The translations under genes were made by a program, and so were the position numbers. This document shows, piece by piece, positions 15,997 through 24,509 of a DNA stretch of 28,244 nt. Numbering within the stretch: position 1 is the stretch's first letter; each line of letters starts with the position of its first letter. This DNA is from CALVGQ01 sp964368495 (lineage in GTDB: Bacteria > Bacillota_I > Bacilli_A > Erysipelotrichales > Erysipelotrichaceae). The notes under the pieces were generated by a model that searched no databases, was not told the origin of the DNA, and worked only from the letters and a program-made list of their open reading frames with translations. The stretch lies in assembly GCA_964368495.1 (NCBI GenBank), contig CAYJAJ010000020.1, forward strand, positions 1 to 28,244. Direction: 5' to 3'.

Positions 15997-16311
15997 TTAA
16001 TATGCTTCTTCAATAATTTCTTCTGATTCTTCGATTTCATCCGCATCATCATCTTCAATTACAATTGCATCTAACTCAATTTTAACATCTTCATATTTAT
16101 AGCGTTGTCTTAAATTCCACGTGTTATCAGATAAAGATACAAAACGTTTATCCAACATCAATTCTGAATAAAATTTCGCAATTTTATTCTCAGCTTGTGA
16201 AGGTGTAAAACCTAAAGTTTGACTCACTTCACTCCATAATTTTGTAAATGAAACTTCCTTTTTCTTTTTGCCTAATAATTCAAAGGCAACATCTGTCATC
16301 GATTTAGCCAT
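15997..16311 (-). CDS. rpoE: DNA-directed RNA polymerase delta subunit
   Basis: Accessory RNA polymerase subunit of Firmicutes that lowers non-specific binding and helps recycle the enzyme. The 104-aa protein starts with a HARE-HTH domain (MTDVAFELLGKKKKEVSFTK, PSQAENKIAKFYSELMLDKRF, WNLRQRYKYED) over about 1-75. It ends in an acidic tail (IVIEDDDADEIEESEEIIEE) of only about 20 residues. Bacillus delta is about 170 aa with a far longer acidic region, so this tail is short. AAGGAGTGGAG precedes the ATG, 13 bases after argS ends. It is the last gene of the operon. This is the Gram-positive rpoE and not the sigma factor of the same name. Confidence 0.92.
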   Translation of the reverse strand: MAKSMTDVAFELLGKKKKEVSFTKLWSEVSQTLGFTPSQAENKIAKFYSELMLDKRFVSLSDNTWNLRQRYKYEDVKIELDAIVIEDDDADEIEESEEIIEEAY

Positions 16312-16324
16312 TTAACTCCACTCC

Positions 16325-17971
16325 TTACATCGCTTCTGGGGCACTCACACCGATCAAACTCAAAGCATTTTTCATTGTGATTTTTGTTGCACTTACAAGT
16401 GCTAGTCGTTGCATTGAAAGCTCTTGGTTCTCAGTATCAATCACTTTACACTCCGCATAGAAACTATGGAAGTATTGTGCTAAAGTACGAATATAATTGC
16501 ACATTTTATGTGGTTGTCTACTGCTTGCTGCCTCACTCACTACACCCGCAAATTCATTAATATGTTTACATAAATCTATTTCTTTTGAATTTGTAAGTAG
16601 ATTTGTGCTAGTTCCAATTTCCATTGCACCAGCCTGTTTTAATATTGAGCACATACGCGCATGTGCATATTGTGCATAATATACTGGGTTATCATTGCTT
16701 TGTTTCTTTGCCATATCTATATCGAAATCCATTTGTGTATCTGCAGCTCTTGATGCAAAGAAATAACGAACGGCATCTACTCCAGCTTCATCAATTAAAT
16801 CTCTTAGTGCAACAGCTTTACCAGATCGTTTAGACAATTTAAATTCTTCACCATCTTTAATCATCCTAGCCATCTGAATAATATCAACACTTAATTTATC
16901 ACTAGGATATCCTAGGGTTTGTATTGCTGCTTTTAAACGTGTGATGTATCCATGATGGTCTGCACCAAAGAAATCCACTAAATAATCAAAACCACGATCT
17001 ATTTTATTCAAATGATTTGCGATATCTGGAGTCAAATAAGTATAGCTGCCATCACTTTTGACTAAAACACGATCTTTATCATCATTGAACTTGGTTGTAT
17101 TTAACCAAACTGCACCATCTTTTTCATATGTCATATTTAAATCTTTGAGTGTACTTAGCGATTTCTCAACTAAACCACGCTCATAAATACTTAGTTCACT
17201 TGTCCATACATCGAATTCAACATTGAATAGTTTTAAATCATTACTTAATTTTTCCAATTCTTTTTCTTTACCATAACTTTTAAAGAATTCTAAACTTTCT
17301 GTTTTATCTATATGCAAATATTTGTCTTCATATTCATCTTTTATTTTTTTTGCAATATCAATAATATCTTGTCCATAATAACCATCCTCAGGCATTTCAA
17401 ATTCTTTTTCAAACAATTCAAAATAACGAGCTTGAATTGATTTTCCTAAGTTGTTGATTTGATTTCCAGCGTCATTTACATAATACTCACGACACACTTC
17501 ATATCCGGCAAATTTTAATAAGCGTGTTACCGAATCACCAATCGCTGCACCACGTGCATGACCCGGATGCAAATCACCTGTTGGATTAGCTGAAACATAC
17601 TCTACATTGTATTTTATTCCTTGACCACTGTTACTGCTACCATAAAATTCATTTTGTTCTAATACTTTTAAAATCACATCGGTAATGCTTGTTGATTCCA
17701 TTATAAAATTGATAAATCCTGGCCCTGCAATTTCACATTTAGAAATATTTGAGGCAACCAACTCTGCATTATCAATAATCCCTTGCGCAACTTCTCTTGG
17801 ATTTTTTTTCAACTGTTTTGTTAAGCGCATTGCGACATTCGTTGAATAATCTCCATGCGATTTTTCTTTTGGAATTTCGATCGTAATGCTTTCAAGATCG
17901 ATTTCTACTTCAAAAGCATTCATCACAGCATTTTTAATCATTGTTTTTAGTTTAATTTCTATTTGATTCAT
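16325..17971 (-). CDS. argS: Arginyl-tRNA synthetase
   Basis: Class I aminoacyl-tRNA synthetase charging tRNA-Arg in the cytosol. The 548-aa protein has the N-terminal Add-1 domain (to about 95, KSHGDYSTNVAMRL), then VSANPTGDLHPGHARG with the HIGH motif HPGH (135-138), LVDFFGADHHGYITR, a KMSKS-like FKLSKRSGKAV, and a C-terminal DALR anticodon-binding domain (NPVYYAQYAHARMCSIL). The start ATG overlaps the stop of the DUF1934 gene (ATGA), with AAGGAG inside that gene, so translation is coupled. Confidence 0.97.
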   Translation of the reverse strand: MNQIEIKLKTMIKNAVMNAFEVEIDLESITIEIPKEKSHGDYSTNVAMRLTKQLKKNPREVAQGIIDNAELVASNISKCEIAGPGFINFIMESTSITDVILKVLEQNEFYGSSNSGQGIKYNVEYVSANPTGDLHPGHARGAAIGDSVTRLLKFAGYEVCREYYVNDAGNQINNLGKSIQARYFELFEKEFEMPEDGYYGQDIIDIAKKIKDEYEDKYLHIDKTESLEFFKSYGKEKELEKLSNDLKLFNVEFDVWTSELSIYERGLVEKSLSTLKDLNMTYEKDGAVWLNTTKFNDDKDRVLVKSDGSYTYLTPDIANHLNKIDRGFDYLVDFFGADHHGYITRLKAAIQTLGYPSDKLSVDIIQMARMIKDGEEFKLSKRSGKAVALRDLIDEAGVDAVRYFFASRAADTQMDFDIDMAKKQSNDNPVYYAQYAHARMCSILKQAGAMEIGTSTNLLTNSKEIDLCKHINEFAGVVSEAASSRQPHKMCNYIRTLAQYFHSFYAECKVIDTENQELSMQRLALVSATKITMKNALSLIGVSAPEAM

Positions 17972-18357
17972 GCCACACTCTCCTTAATTATCCATCTTAC
18001 ATTAATTTTATTTATTAATTGTTTATTTTGATACAATGCATACTGTATTGCAACAACATTTTTCACTACACTTATATAATCCGTTTTTACATCAAAGATA
18101 AAATCTCCATTAGTTGTTACAATCTCTGCTTTTGTCTGCTCATTAACCATGCAATTGATCATCGATTTCATTTCTGAAATTCTAGTGATTTTACACATGC
18201 TATTAGTATAGTCTACAGTCACTTTAATATTATCACTTTCAATATACTCAAATTTATTTTCACTTAGTATTTTTCCGTATAAGTTTTCTTTTTCATCCCT
18301 ACTATTTTCCATTAAATCGGTATATGTCACATCGATAAGAATATTTTTTTCAGCCAT
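17968..18357 (-). CDS. DUF1934 family protein (YwiB-like)
   Basis: Small cytosolic protein of unknown function, predicted from the family to be a calycin-like beta-barrel. The 129 residues show alternating beta-strand patterns (NILIDVTYTDLME, IKVTVDYTNSMCKITR, GDFIFDVKTDYISVVKN, NKINVRWII), consistent with that fold. In Bacillus the homologue ywiB also sits directly upstream of argS, so context and size support the call. It is first in the operon, behind a clear sigma-A promoter and an AAGGA site. Whether it influences argS expression is unknown. Confidence 0.8.
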   Translation of the reverse strand: MAEKNILIDVTYTDLMENSRDEKENLYGKILSENKFEYIESDNIKVTVDYTNSMCKITRISEMKSMINCMVNEQTKAEIVTTNGDFIFDVKTDYISVVKNVVAIQYALYQNKQLINKINVRWIIKESVA

Positions 18358-18382
18358 TGTATTTTATCCTTTTCTTCATTAG

Positions 18383-18410
18383 ATTATAGACAAATCACGT
18401 TTAATGTCAA
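18383..18410 (-). promoter_or_regulatory. Consensus sigma-A promoter of DUF1934-argS-rpoE
   Basis: The minus strand has a perfect TTGACA (18405-18410) and a perfect TATAAT (18383-18388) with a 16-base spacer, about 26 bases before the ATG. It is the best promoter in the window. Confidence 0.88.
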
Positions 18411-18462
18411 TAGCGAGTTTAAACTTTCAAAAATAGCTCACACTATTGATGAGGTGAATGCA

Positions 18463-20346
18463 ATGAAAAAACGACTTAAAATTTTCAGTTTTTTACTTTT
18501 ATTTTCCATTTGTTTATGTGGGTGTTTCTTACTTTACTTATCAATATTACCAGCTCCAGTTCTAATAAAAAATTCCACAATTCGCCTATATGATGATGAA
18601 ATGAGTGTATTTTATAATGCAAACAATCAAGATAATATACAATGGGTAGATTATGAAGATTTGCCTCAATTTTATGTTGATGCACTAATTTCTACTGAAG
18701 ATAGAAATTTCTACGATCATTTTGGCTTCGATGTATTAAGATTAATAAAAGCAGCCTATGAAAACATTAAAGCAAATGACATTGTTCAAGGTGGATCTAC
18801 CATAACTCAACAGGTTGCAAAAAACCTTTATTTGACACAGGAACAAACTTTATCACGAAAAATCCAAGAGTTGGTGTATGCAATTAGACTTGAAATGAAT
18901 TATACAAAAGAAGAAATTCTAGAAGCCTATATTAATACAGTCTATTTTGGTCACGGTATTACTGGAGTCAATACTGCTGCAAATTTTTTCTTTGACAAAG
19001 ACATAAGTGAATGCAGTGATGCCCAAGTTTCAATTTTAGCAGGCATACCAAATGGTCCAAGTTATTATAGCCCATTTAATAGCATAGAAAATTCAAAACA
19101 ACGACAAGAAGTGATTCTAAATATGATGGTCGATAACAATAAATTATCGCCGAGTGAAGCGGCTGATATCTTTGATGATGACATCTATCTAGCAGATTAT
19201 CAAAAACAAGTAGATAAAAATATCTACGGCTACTACAAAGATGCTGTATTTGTAGAATGCGTCGAACTTGGATTTTGTACTGATGAGCAGATGTCAAACG
19301 GATTGGATATTTATACATATTATGATCCTGTATATCAAGATACACTACAAAACACAATTAATGATTTTATGAATGAATCTTCACAAGAAGTTGCAATGAT
19401 TCTTCTTGAACCATTTACTTTTGAAGTTTCAGCAATCTCTGGCGGAACTAATTATACAACAACTCAATACAATCGTGCTCTGTACTCCAAAAGACAAGTG
19501 GGTTCAACTATAAAACCATTGCTTTATTACATCGCACTTAATCAAGGAATGTCCCCTGACACCTTATTTTTAAGTAGCGAAACCAATTTCCAACTGACAC
19601 AAACCGTTTCATATACCCCTCAAAATTATCGCGAACTTTATACCAACGAAGAAATATCAATGATTCATGCAATTTCTACTTCTGATAATATTTATGCTGT
19701 AAAAACACATCTTTTTTTAGGTATGAATATGCTTTATGATGCCTTATTATCCTTTGGAATTGAACAAAGTGAACCCATGGCATCAATGGCCCTTGGTGCT
19801 ACAGATTTTCCACTGATTGATCTTGCAAAGATATACAATACATTTGCTTCGGAAGGATTGGTCGAAGAACCTTCATTTATTAAAAGCATTAAAGATTCAC
19901 AAGGTAACATTATTTATTCACGCACATTACAGCCTAAACAACTACTAGATAGAGATGATACTTTAGTTCTCACTTCATTACTAAGAGCCCCATTTGATAT
20001 CAAAAACACCCATGTATCTGGCCCTTCTTTATTAGGGTATGAACCCTATACAACAGTAAGCGCTAAATCCGGTTCGAGTGATTGGGATAGCTTGATTGTT
20101 GGATACAATCCCTTGATGACATTAGTGGTTTGGACTGGATATGATGAAAACCAAGTAATTGAAGATACTGAAGAAAGACGATTATCCAGATACATGTTTC
20201 AAGATGTGTTCAACGAAATTTTCCCAAAAGATAGCCTTGGTCCATGGTACGAACCCAGTGATAATTTAGAAGTAAGATTAGTTGATCCTGTTACTGGAGA
20301 AGCAAATCCCTATGGCTCTAAATATTGGTTCAAAAAAGAAGAGTAG
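18463..20346 (+). CDS. Class A penicillin-binding protein (GT51 transglycosylase + transpeptidase)
   Basis: Bifunctional peptidoglycan synthase anchored in the membrane. The 627-aa protein has a TM segment at about 7-28, then a GT51 domain with catalytic Glu79 (STEDRNFYDHFG), QGGSTITQQVAKN, RKIQEL and ILEAYINTVYFG. The transpeptidase domain has Ser348 in STIK, SDN (407-409) and KSGS (535-538). The length is short for PBP1 but normal for small class A enzymes, and there is no long C-terminal tail. The in-frame GTG at 18454 lies within the GAGGTG ribosome binding site, so the ATG at 18463 is the start. It is divergent from the DUF1934 operon and has its own terminator. Confidence 0.94.
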   Translation: MKKRLKIFSFLLLFSICLCGCFLLYLSILPAPVLIKNSTIRLYDDEMSVFYNANNQDNIQWVDYEDLPQFYVDALISTEDRNFYDHFGFDVLRLIKAAYENIKANDIVQGGSTITQQVAKNLYLTQEQTLSRKIQELVYAIRLEMNYTKEEILEAYINTVYFGHGITGVNTAANFFFDKDISECSDAQVSILAGIPNGPSYYSPFNSIENSKQRQEVILNMMVDNNKLSPSEAADIFDDDIYLADYQKQVDKNIYGYYKDAVFVECVELGFCTDEQMSNGLDIYTYYDPVYQDTLQNTINDFMNESSQEVAMILLEPFTFEVSAISGGTNYTTTQYNRALYSKRQVGSTIKPLLYYIALNQGMSPDTLFLSSETNFQLTQTVSYTPQNYRELYTNEEISMIHAISTSDNIYAVKTHLFLGMNMLYDALLSFGIEQSEPMASMALGATDFPLIDLAKIYNTFASEGLVEEPSFIKSIKDSQGNIIYSRTLQPKQLLDRDDTLVLTSLLRAPFDIKNTHVSGPSLLGYEPYTTVSAKSGSSDWDSLIVGYNPLMTLVVWTGYDENQVIEDTEERRLSRYMFQDVFNEIFPKDSLGPWYEPSDNLEVRLVDPVTGEANPYGSKYWFKKEE

Positions 20347-20355
20347 CTATCAAAC

Positions 20356-20394
20356 GCTCATAAATGTACAGTATATTTATGAGCATTTTTTATT
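20356..20394 (+). terminator. Terminator of the penicillin-binding protein gene
   Basis: A perfect 10-bp stem (20356-20365 with 20375-20384) with a 9-base loop, followed by TTTTTT. Confidence 0.88.
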
Positions 20395-20458
20395 TAATTT
20401 GTAAAGTTAGTACCCATCATTTCCTATATAATAGTATAATATGTTGTAGAGGTGACTT

Positions 20459-20902
20459 ATGAAAAAAGTAATGTTTATATGCCATGGAAATATTTGTCGC
20501 AGCACAATGGCAGAAATGATGTTCAAACACATGGTAAAAGATTCAAAAGAAGAATGGATAATTGATTCATCAGGAACAAGCACAGAAGAGATTGGAAATG
20601 ACATTCACCCAAAGACTAAACAGATTTTAACACAATATGGCATTCCCTTTACAAAAAGAAGAGCAAAACAAATTACTAAAGAGGAGTTTGATAGCTTTGA
20701 TTATTTAATTTGTATGGACAGAAAAAATATGCATAATTGTATTTCTATGTTTAATGATAGCCCAAAAATAAAACGTATACTTGATTATTGCTCATTAAAT
20801 AGAGATGTAAAAGATCCATGGTATACAGATAACTATCAAGAAACTTACGATGATTTAATTCTTGGGTTAGAAGCATTTTTAATAAAGGAGGATAATAGGT
20901 AA
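20459..20902 (+). CDS. Low-molecular-weight protein-tyrosine phosphatase
   Basis: Cytosolic phosphatase of the LMW-PTP/arsenate-reductase fold. The 147 aa include the P-loop CHGNICRS (C(X)5R, Cys8 to Arg14) right after the first strand, and the general-acid loop DPWY with Asp119. GNDIHPKTKQIL and SFDYLICMDRKN are family landmarks. An AGAGGTGA site precedes the ATG. Two TATAAT-like boxes (20427-20432 and 20435-20440) lie upstream but without a good -35. Its stop overlaps the proC start (TAATG), so the two are co-translated. In the family such enzymes often dephosphorylate tyrosine kinases of capsule or signalling systems. No such kinase is seen here, so the substrate is open. Confidence 0.92.
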   Translation: MKKVMFICHGNICRSTMAEMMFKHMVKDSKEEWIIDSSGTSTEEIGNDIHPKTKQILTQYGIPFTKRRAKQITKEEFDSFDYLICMDRKNMHNCISMFNDSPKIKRILDYCSLNRDVKDPWYTDNYQETYDDLILGLEAFLIKEDNR

Positions 20903-21687
20903 TGAAAATTGGAGTAATAGGATTCGGTAATATGGCACAAGCCATTGTTTACGGTTTAATACAATATGCAAATGTTGAAGGAAGCTCAGTTTATGCTAGC
21001 GCTAAAAATCAAAATAAATTAATTGAAAATACAAAAGATTATCAGATTATTGCTTGCAGTAACGAGAGAGTGTGTAGTGAAGCAGACTTCATAATCTTAG
21101 CTGTAAAACCTTATATGGTCGAATCAGTTATCACACCACTTAAAGACCACCTTAAAAATAAAGTAGTTATATCAGTTATAGCTGGCTATTCATTTGATAA
21201 GTGGAAAGAAATTTTAGATTCATCTACTCAAATATTATCTACTATACCAAATACACCGATTCGTGTTGCAAAAGGTATCTTCATAGTCGAAGATAATCAC
21301 AATTTTTCTGATGAAAATCTTAATTTATTTGAACAATTATTTAGCACAATCTCCACAATTGAATATGTCCCTACTTCCTTACTGTCTATTGTTGGTTCTG
21401 TGTGTGGATGTGGACCCGCATTTGTGGATATGTTTATCGAAGGTTTATCCGATGCAGCTGTGTTACACGGAATACCTCGTGCACAAAGCTATCGCTTAAT
21501 TTCCAAGATGATTGAAGGTAGTGCTCTTCTACAAAATGAAAGTAATCTTCACCCTGGTGTGCTTAAAGATCAAGTTTGTTCACCAAATGGCACAACAATT
21601 ATAGGAGTTTCCACATTAGAAAAAAATGGGTTTCGATATGCTTTAGTTGATGCGATTAATCAAATTCAAAAGAAAAAGTCAAATTAA
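20902..21687 (+). CDS. proC: Pyrroline-5-carboxylate reductase
   Basis: Last step of proline synthesis: NAD(P)H-dependent reduction of 1-pyrroline-5-carboxylate. The 261-aa protein has the Rossmann motif GVIGFGNMAQA (4-14), LAVKP (66-70), and the C-terminal dimerisation domain ending in HPGVLKDQVCSPNGTTI. Two substitutions stand out: the usual VSGSGPA motif reads VCGCGPA (Cys168 and Cys170), and the SPGGTT motif reads SPNGTT. Both are conservative in size, so the enzyme may well be active. GGAGG sits 10 bases before the ATG, which overlaps the phosphatase stop. An alternative within the family is a ComER-like paralogue, but the length and motifs fit proC. Confidence 0.9.
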   Translation: MKIGVIGFGNMAQAIVYGLIQYANVEGSSVYASAKNQNKLIENTKDYQIIACSNERVCSEADFIILAVKPYMVESVITPLKDHLKNKVVISVIAGYSFDKWKEILDSSTQILSTIPNTPIRVAKGIFIVEDNHNFSDENLNLFEQLFSTISTIEYVPTSLLSIVGSVCGCGPAFVDMFIEGLSDAAVLHGIPRAQSYRLISKMIEGSALLQNESNLHPGVLKDQVCSPNGTTIIGVSTLEKNGFRYALVDAINQIQKKKSN

Positions 21688-21698
21688 TGACTTTTTTT
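21673..21698. terminator. Bidirectional terminator between proC and gdhA
   Basis: A 9-bp stem (21673-21681 with 21688-21696) with a 6-base loop spans the proC stop codon. It has T-rich sequence downstream on plus, and A-rich on the other side to serve minus-strand gdhA. It overlaps the gdhA stop closely. Confidence 0.75.
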
Positions 21699-23034
21699 AA
21701 TAATTCCCCATCGCTATCATCGCTTCAACTACTTTTTTCATTCCTGCAATGTTTGCAGCTGATACGTAATTTTTATTATCTAAATTATATTCCTTCATAA
21801 CATCTACACATTGCTTATGAATTTCCTTCATTATGTTTTGAAGCCTTTCATCAACTTCTTCAAACGTCCAAGACATTCTCAAACTGTTTTGAGTCATTTC
21901 AAGTGCACTTGTTGCCACACCTCCTGCATTAGCTGCTTTTGCAGGCGCAAATAAAATCCCCTTATTTTTATAAACTTCAATCGCTTTATTATCACTAGGC
22001 ATATTTGCACCTTCACCCACTAATAAACAACCGTTAGCGATAATTCTTTTTGCTCTAGACTCATTAATTTCATTTTGTGTGCCACAAGGAAGAACTACAT
22101 CACACTTGATGTCAGCATCATAAATTGATCCAGTAAAATATTCACCTCGGCCTGCAAGTTTTGGATAATCACTTAATGGACCTCTCATGTCCTCTTTGAT
22201 TTTTTTCACAATATCAAGATTCATGTTTTCATCAATAATATATCCTTTTGAATCACTCATCGCAATCACTTGATAACCATGTTCAAGTGCTTTTTCTGCT
22301 GCATAAATCGCAACATTTCCACTTCCTGATATAATAGTTTTTAAACCTTGGCATGAAATTTGATGTTGACTAACAACTTCATTCACAAAATAAATTAATC
22401 CATATCCTGTTGCTTCTTTTCTAGCTAAACTTCCGCCATATCCTACACCTTTTCCTGTGAGTACTCCGCGTTCACTGATTCCTCTTATACGACGATAGTG
22501 CCCATATAAATATCCTATTTCTCTTGCACCTACACCCATATCTCCTGCAGGGACATCCACATCTGCACCTATGTGTCGATACAATTCCGTCATAAAACTT
22601 TGGCAAAAATTCAATATTTCTTGATTCGATTTTCCCTTTGGATCAAAGTCACTTCCACCTTTTGCACCACCGATTGGTAATGTAGTTAAGGCATTTTTAA
22701 ATATTTGTTCAAATGCCAAAAATTTCATTACACCCAAGTTTACACTTGGGTGAAAACGAAGCCCTCCTTTATACGGACCAAGCACATTGTTAAACTGAAC
22801 ACGATACCCTCTATTAACATGAACAATTCCATGGTCATCCGTCCAAGGAACTTTGAATTGAATAATTCTTTCTGGTTCAACCAAACGCTCTAAAACAGCC
22901 ATTTTTTCATATTCAGGATGGGAATTAATATAGCCTTCCACTGAATATAAAACTTCCTCAACAGCCTGAATAAACTCTGGCATTGCTGAATCCTTTGTTT
23001 TTAAATCTTCTATTACTTTTTCAATATAACTCAT
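21697..23034 (-). CDS. gdhA: NADP-type glutamate dehydrogenase
   Basis: Cytosolic enzyme interconverting 2-oxoglutarate plus ammonia and glutamate. The 445-aa length and the sequence class (hexameric, bacterial/fungal NADP type) fit GdhA. Landmarks: GPYKGGLRFHP (87-97) and the LPIGGAKGGSDFDPKGK catalytic segment with Lys125, PAGDMGVGAREIGYLYGHYRR, the nucleotide-binding ISGSGNVAIYAAEKA, and GANMPS near the C-terminal half. AGGAGGAG precedes the ATG. It is transcribed alone, and proC, another glutamate-family enzyme, is convergent next door. Cofactor preference is from family similarity only. Confidence 0.95.
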   Translation of the reverse strand: MSYIEKVIEDLKTKDSAMPEFIQAVEEVLYSVEGYINSHPEYEKMAVLERLVEPERIIQFKVPWTDDHGIVHVNRGYRVQFNNVLGPYKGGLRFHPSVNLGVMKFLAFEQIFKNALTTLPIGGAKGGSDFDPKGKSNQEILNFCQSFMTELYRHIGADVDVPAGDMGVGAREIGYLYGHYRRIRGISERGVLTGKGVGYGGSLARKEATGYGLIYFVNEVVSQHQISCQGLKTIISGSGNVAIYAAEKALEHGYQVIAMSDSKGYIIDENMNLDIVKKIKEDMRGPLSDYPKLAGRGEYFTGSIYDADIKCDVVLPCGTQNEINESRAKRIIANGCLLVGEGANMPSDNKAIEVYKNKGILFAPAKAANAGGVATSALEMTQNSLRMSWTFEEVDERLQNIMKEIHKQCVDVMKEYNLDNKNYVSAANIAGMKKVVEAMIAMGNY

Positions 23035-23119
23035 AATAATCTCCTCCTAGTATTTAATTTTCACTTAATTTTAGAATATTATCACCCTTCTATACATACA
23101 ATATATAAAGGTGATACTC

Positions 23120-23278
23120 ATGACAAATTATAAAGCTTTACTTCCATTTTTAATTACATCCTTACTATTTCTAATTTTTGATAGCTCTCGAAATAACATT
23201 CAGTTTTCTACTCTAATATTATTAATAATTTTTATTAATTTAATCTTCTTTATTATGATTACTTCCAACTTAAAGTAA
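23120..23278 (+). CDS. Small two-helix membrane peptide, 52 aa
   Basis: Not recognised. A 52-codon frame with a good AAAGGTGA site 6 bases before the ATG encodes MTNYKALLPF, then two hydrophobic stretches (about 7-20 and 31-48) separated by a polar turn (DSSRNNIQ), ending in Lys. This is the shape of a small integral membrane protein. It lies in the gap between gdhA (divergent) and the HD gene (convergent, 9-base overlap). Codon use is very AT-rich like the rest, and no homologue is claimed. Such short membrane frames are sometimes chance, but the ribosome binding site argues for translation. Confidence 0.5.
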   Translation: MTNYKALLPFLITSLLFLIFDSSRNNIQFSTLILLIIFINLIFFIMITSNLK

Positions 23279-24490
23279 TTCTTTTGGATAATATAATCTC
23301 AAATCATTAATCGATTCACCTTGTATCAAAGAGCGAACTATCACTGATACCTCAGATAATTCTTTTATTTCATCTAAAGGTGTTAAGACATTAATTATAG
23401 ATTTAGATTTTCCTTTGTATGGTAAATAAGGTGTTTGCTTAGCTTCGTCATTCAATAAGTAATACTCTGGACAATACCCGGCTTTTAATAAGCTCTCTTT
23501 ATAAAATTCCATTTGCGAATCAGATATCAATTCTTCAAAAGTAAACAAACCTCGGTTTGCTAAACGGCTTGATAAGTCACAGAGTATTTTATCACCACAT
23601 TTTTGATATTGAGCAATACCATATTCAAATGCAGATTCATCCATGTGATGAAATTGTTCTATACTAATCTTGCTATAATCGACAATAAATTTAAAAGGCT
23701 CAAATAAGTCTATAATCGTTTTATCAGTTTTTGCCAAATCATAAAGTCTTTTAAAGAAAGCTTTTAATAATAATTCATAACTTCTTGCCGTTGGATGATA
23801 ATAAACTTGTAGATACATGTGATACCTAGCCATAATATAATCTTCTACGCTGTGCATACCACTTTGCTTTACAACAAGTTTATTATCTTTTATACGTATT
23901 GTTCGTAATATACGTTGTATATCGAATTCCCCGTATTTTGTACCTGTAAAATAAGCATCTCTCAATAAATAATCCATTCTATCCGCATCTAATTGTCCAC
24001 TAATCAGTGATGAAAGAATTGTATTTTCGTGGGTACCATCAATAACACTTGCAACCATGTGACTTAAATTAGGAAGTGTGTTTTCAAGCACTTGGTGAAT
24101 TTGTGAGTTTTCATTTAGTATTCTTACAGTCATTTCTTCGTGACTAAAAGAAGAAATCAATTCAAAAGAGTGGGAATATGGTCCATGTCCTATATCATGT
24201 AGTAAACCTGCCAACATAACAACAACTTTATCTAACTCATTGATTTGAGATGAAATCGAGTCATTTTCTTCCACCATTTTTCTTACTATTTCGTATGTCC
24301 CTAACGAATGAGAAAAACGACTATGCTCTGCTGTATGGTAAACTTGATAAGCCCCGCCAAGTTGTCTTATTCTTCGTAGTCTTTGAAATTCTTTGGAATT
24401 TAAACAATCCCAAATTACTTGCAGTTTTATGTGCACATAACCATGTATTGGATCACGCAATACTTTTATTTCATCGCATCTTTTAAACAT
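23270..24490 (-). CDS. HD-domain phosphohydrolase (YwfO/dGTPase-like)
   Basis: Probable nucleotide phosphohydrolase of the HD superfamily. The 406-aa protein opens with KVLRDPIHGYVHI and FQRLRRIRQLGGAYQVYHTAEHSRFSHS, typical of the SAMHD1/YwfO group. The HD metal ligands are His61 (SRFSHS), His98-Asp99 (LLHDIGHGPYSHSFE) and probably Asp168 (GQLDADRMDYLLRD). A perfect AAGGAGGTGA precedes the ATG. It lies 19 bases after the M32 carboxypeptidase gene and is probably co-transcribed with it. The substrate (dNTP or other nucleotide) is not determined by sequence. Confidence 0.88.
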   Translation of the reverse strand: MFKRCDEIKVLRDPIHGYVHIKLQVIWDCLNSKEFQRLRRIRQLGGAYQVYHTAEHSRFSHSLGTYEIVRKMVEENDSISSQINELDKVVVMLAGLLHDIGHGPYSHSFELISSFSHEEMTVRILNENSQIHQVLENTLPNLSHMVASVIDGTHENTILSSLISGQLDADRMDYLLRDAYFTGTKYGEFDIQRILRTIRIKDNKLVVKQSGMHSVEDYIMARYHMYLQVYYHPTARSYELLLKAFFKRLYDLAKTDKTIIDLFEPFKFIVDYSKISIEQFHHMDESAFEYGIAQYQKCGDKILCDLSSRLANRGLFTFEELISDSQMEFYKESLLKAGYCPEYYLLNDEAKQTPYLPYKGKSKSIINVLTPLDEIKELSEVSVIVRSLIQGESINDLRLYYPKELL

Positions 24491-24509
24491 TGCTTCACCT
24501 CCTTTTTCA

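Noticed and set aside
20399..20440. TTGTAA with TATAAT upstream of the phosphatase as a full promoter
   Set aside because: The spacer is 22 bases to the first box and longer to the second, outside the working range. Only the -10-like boxes are noted.
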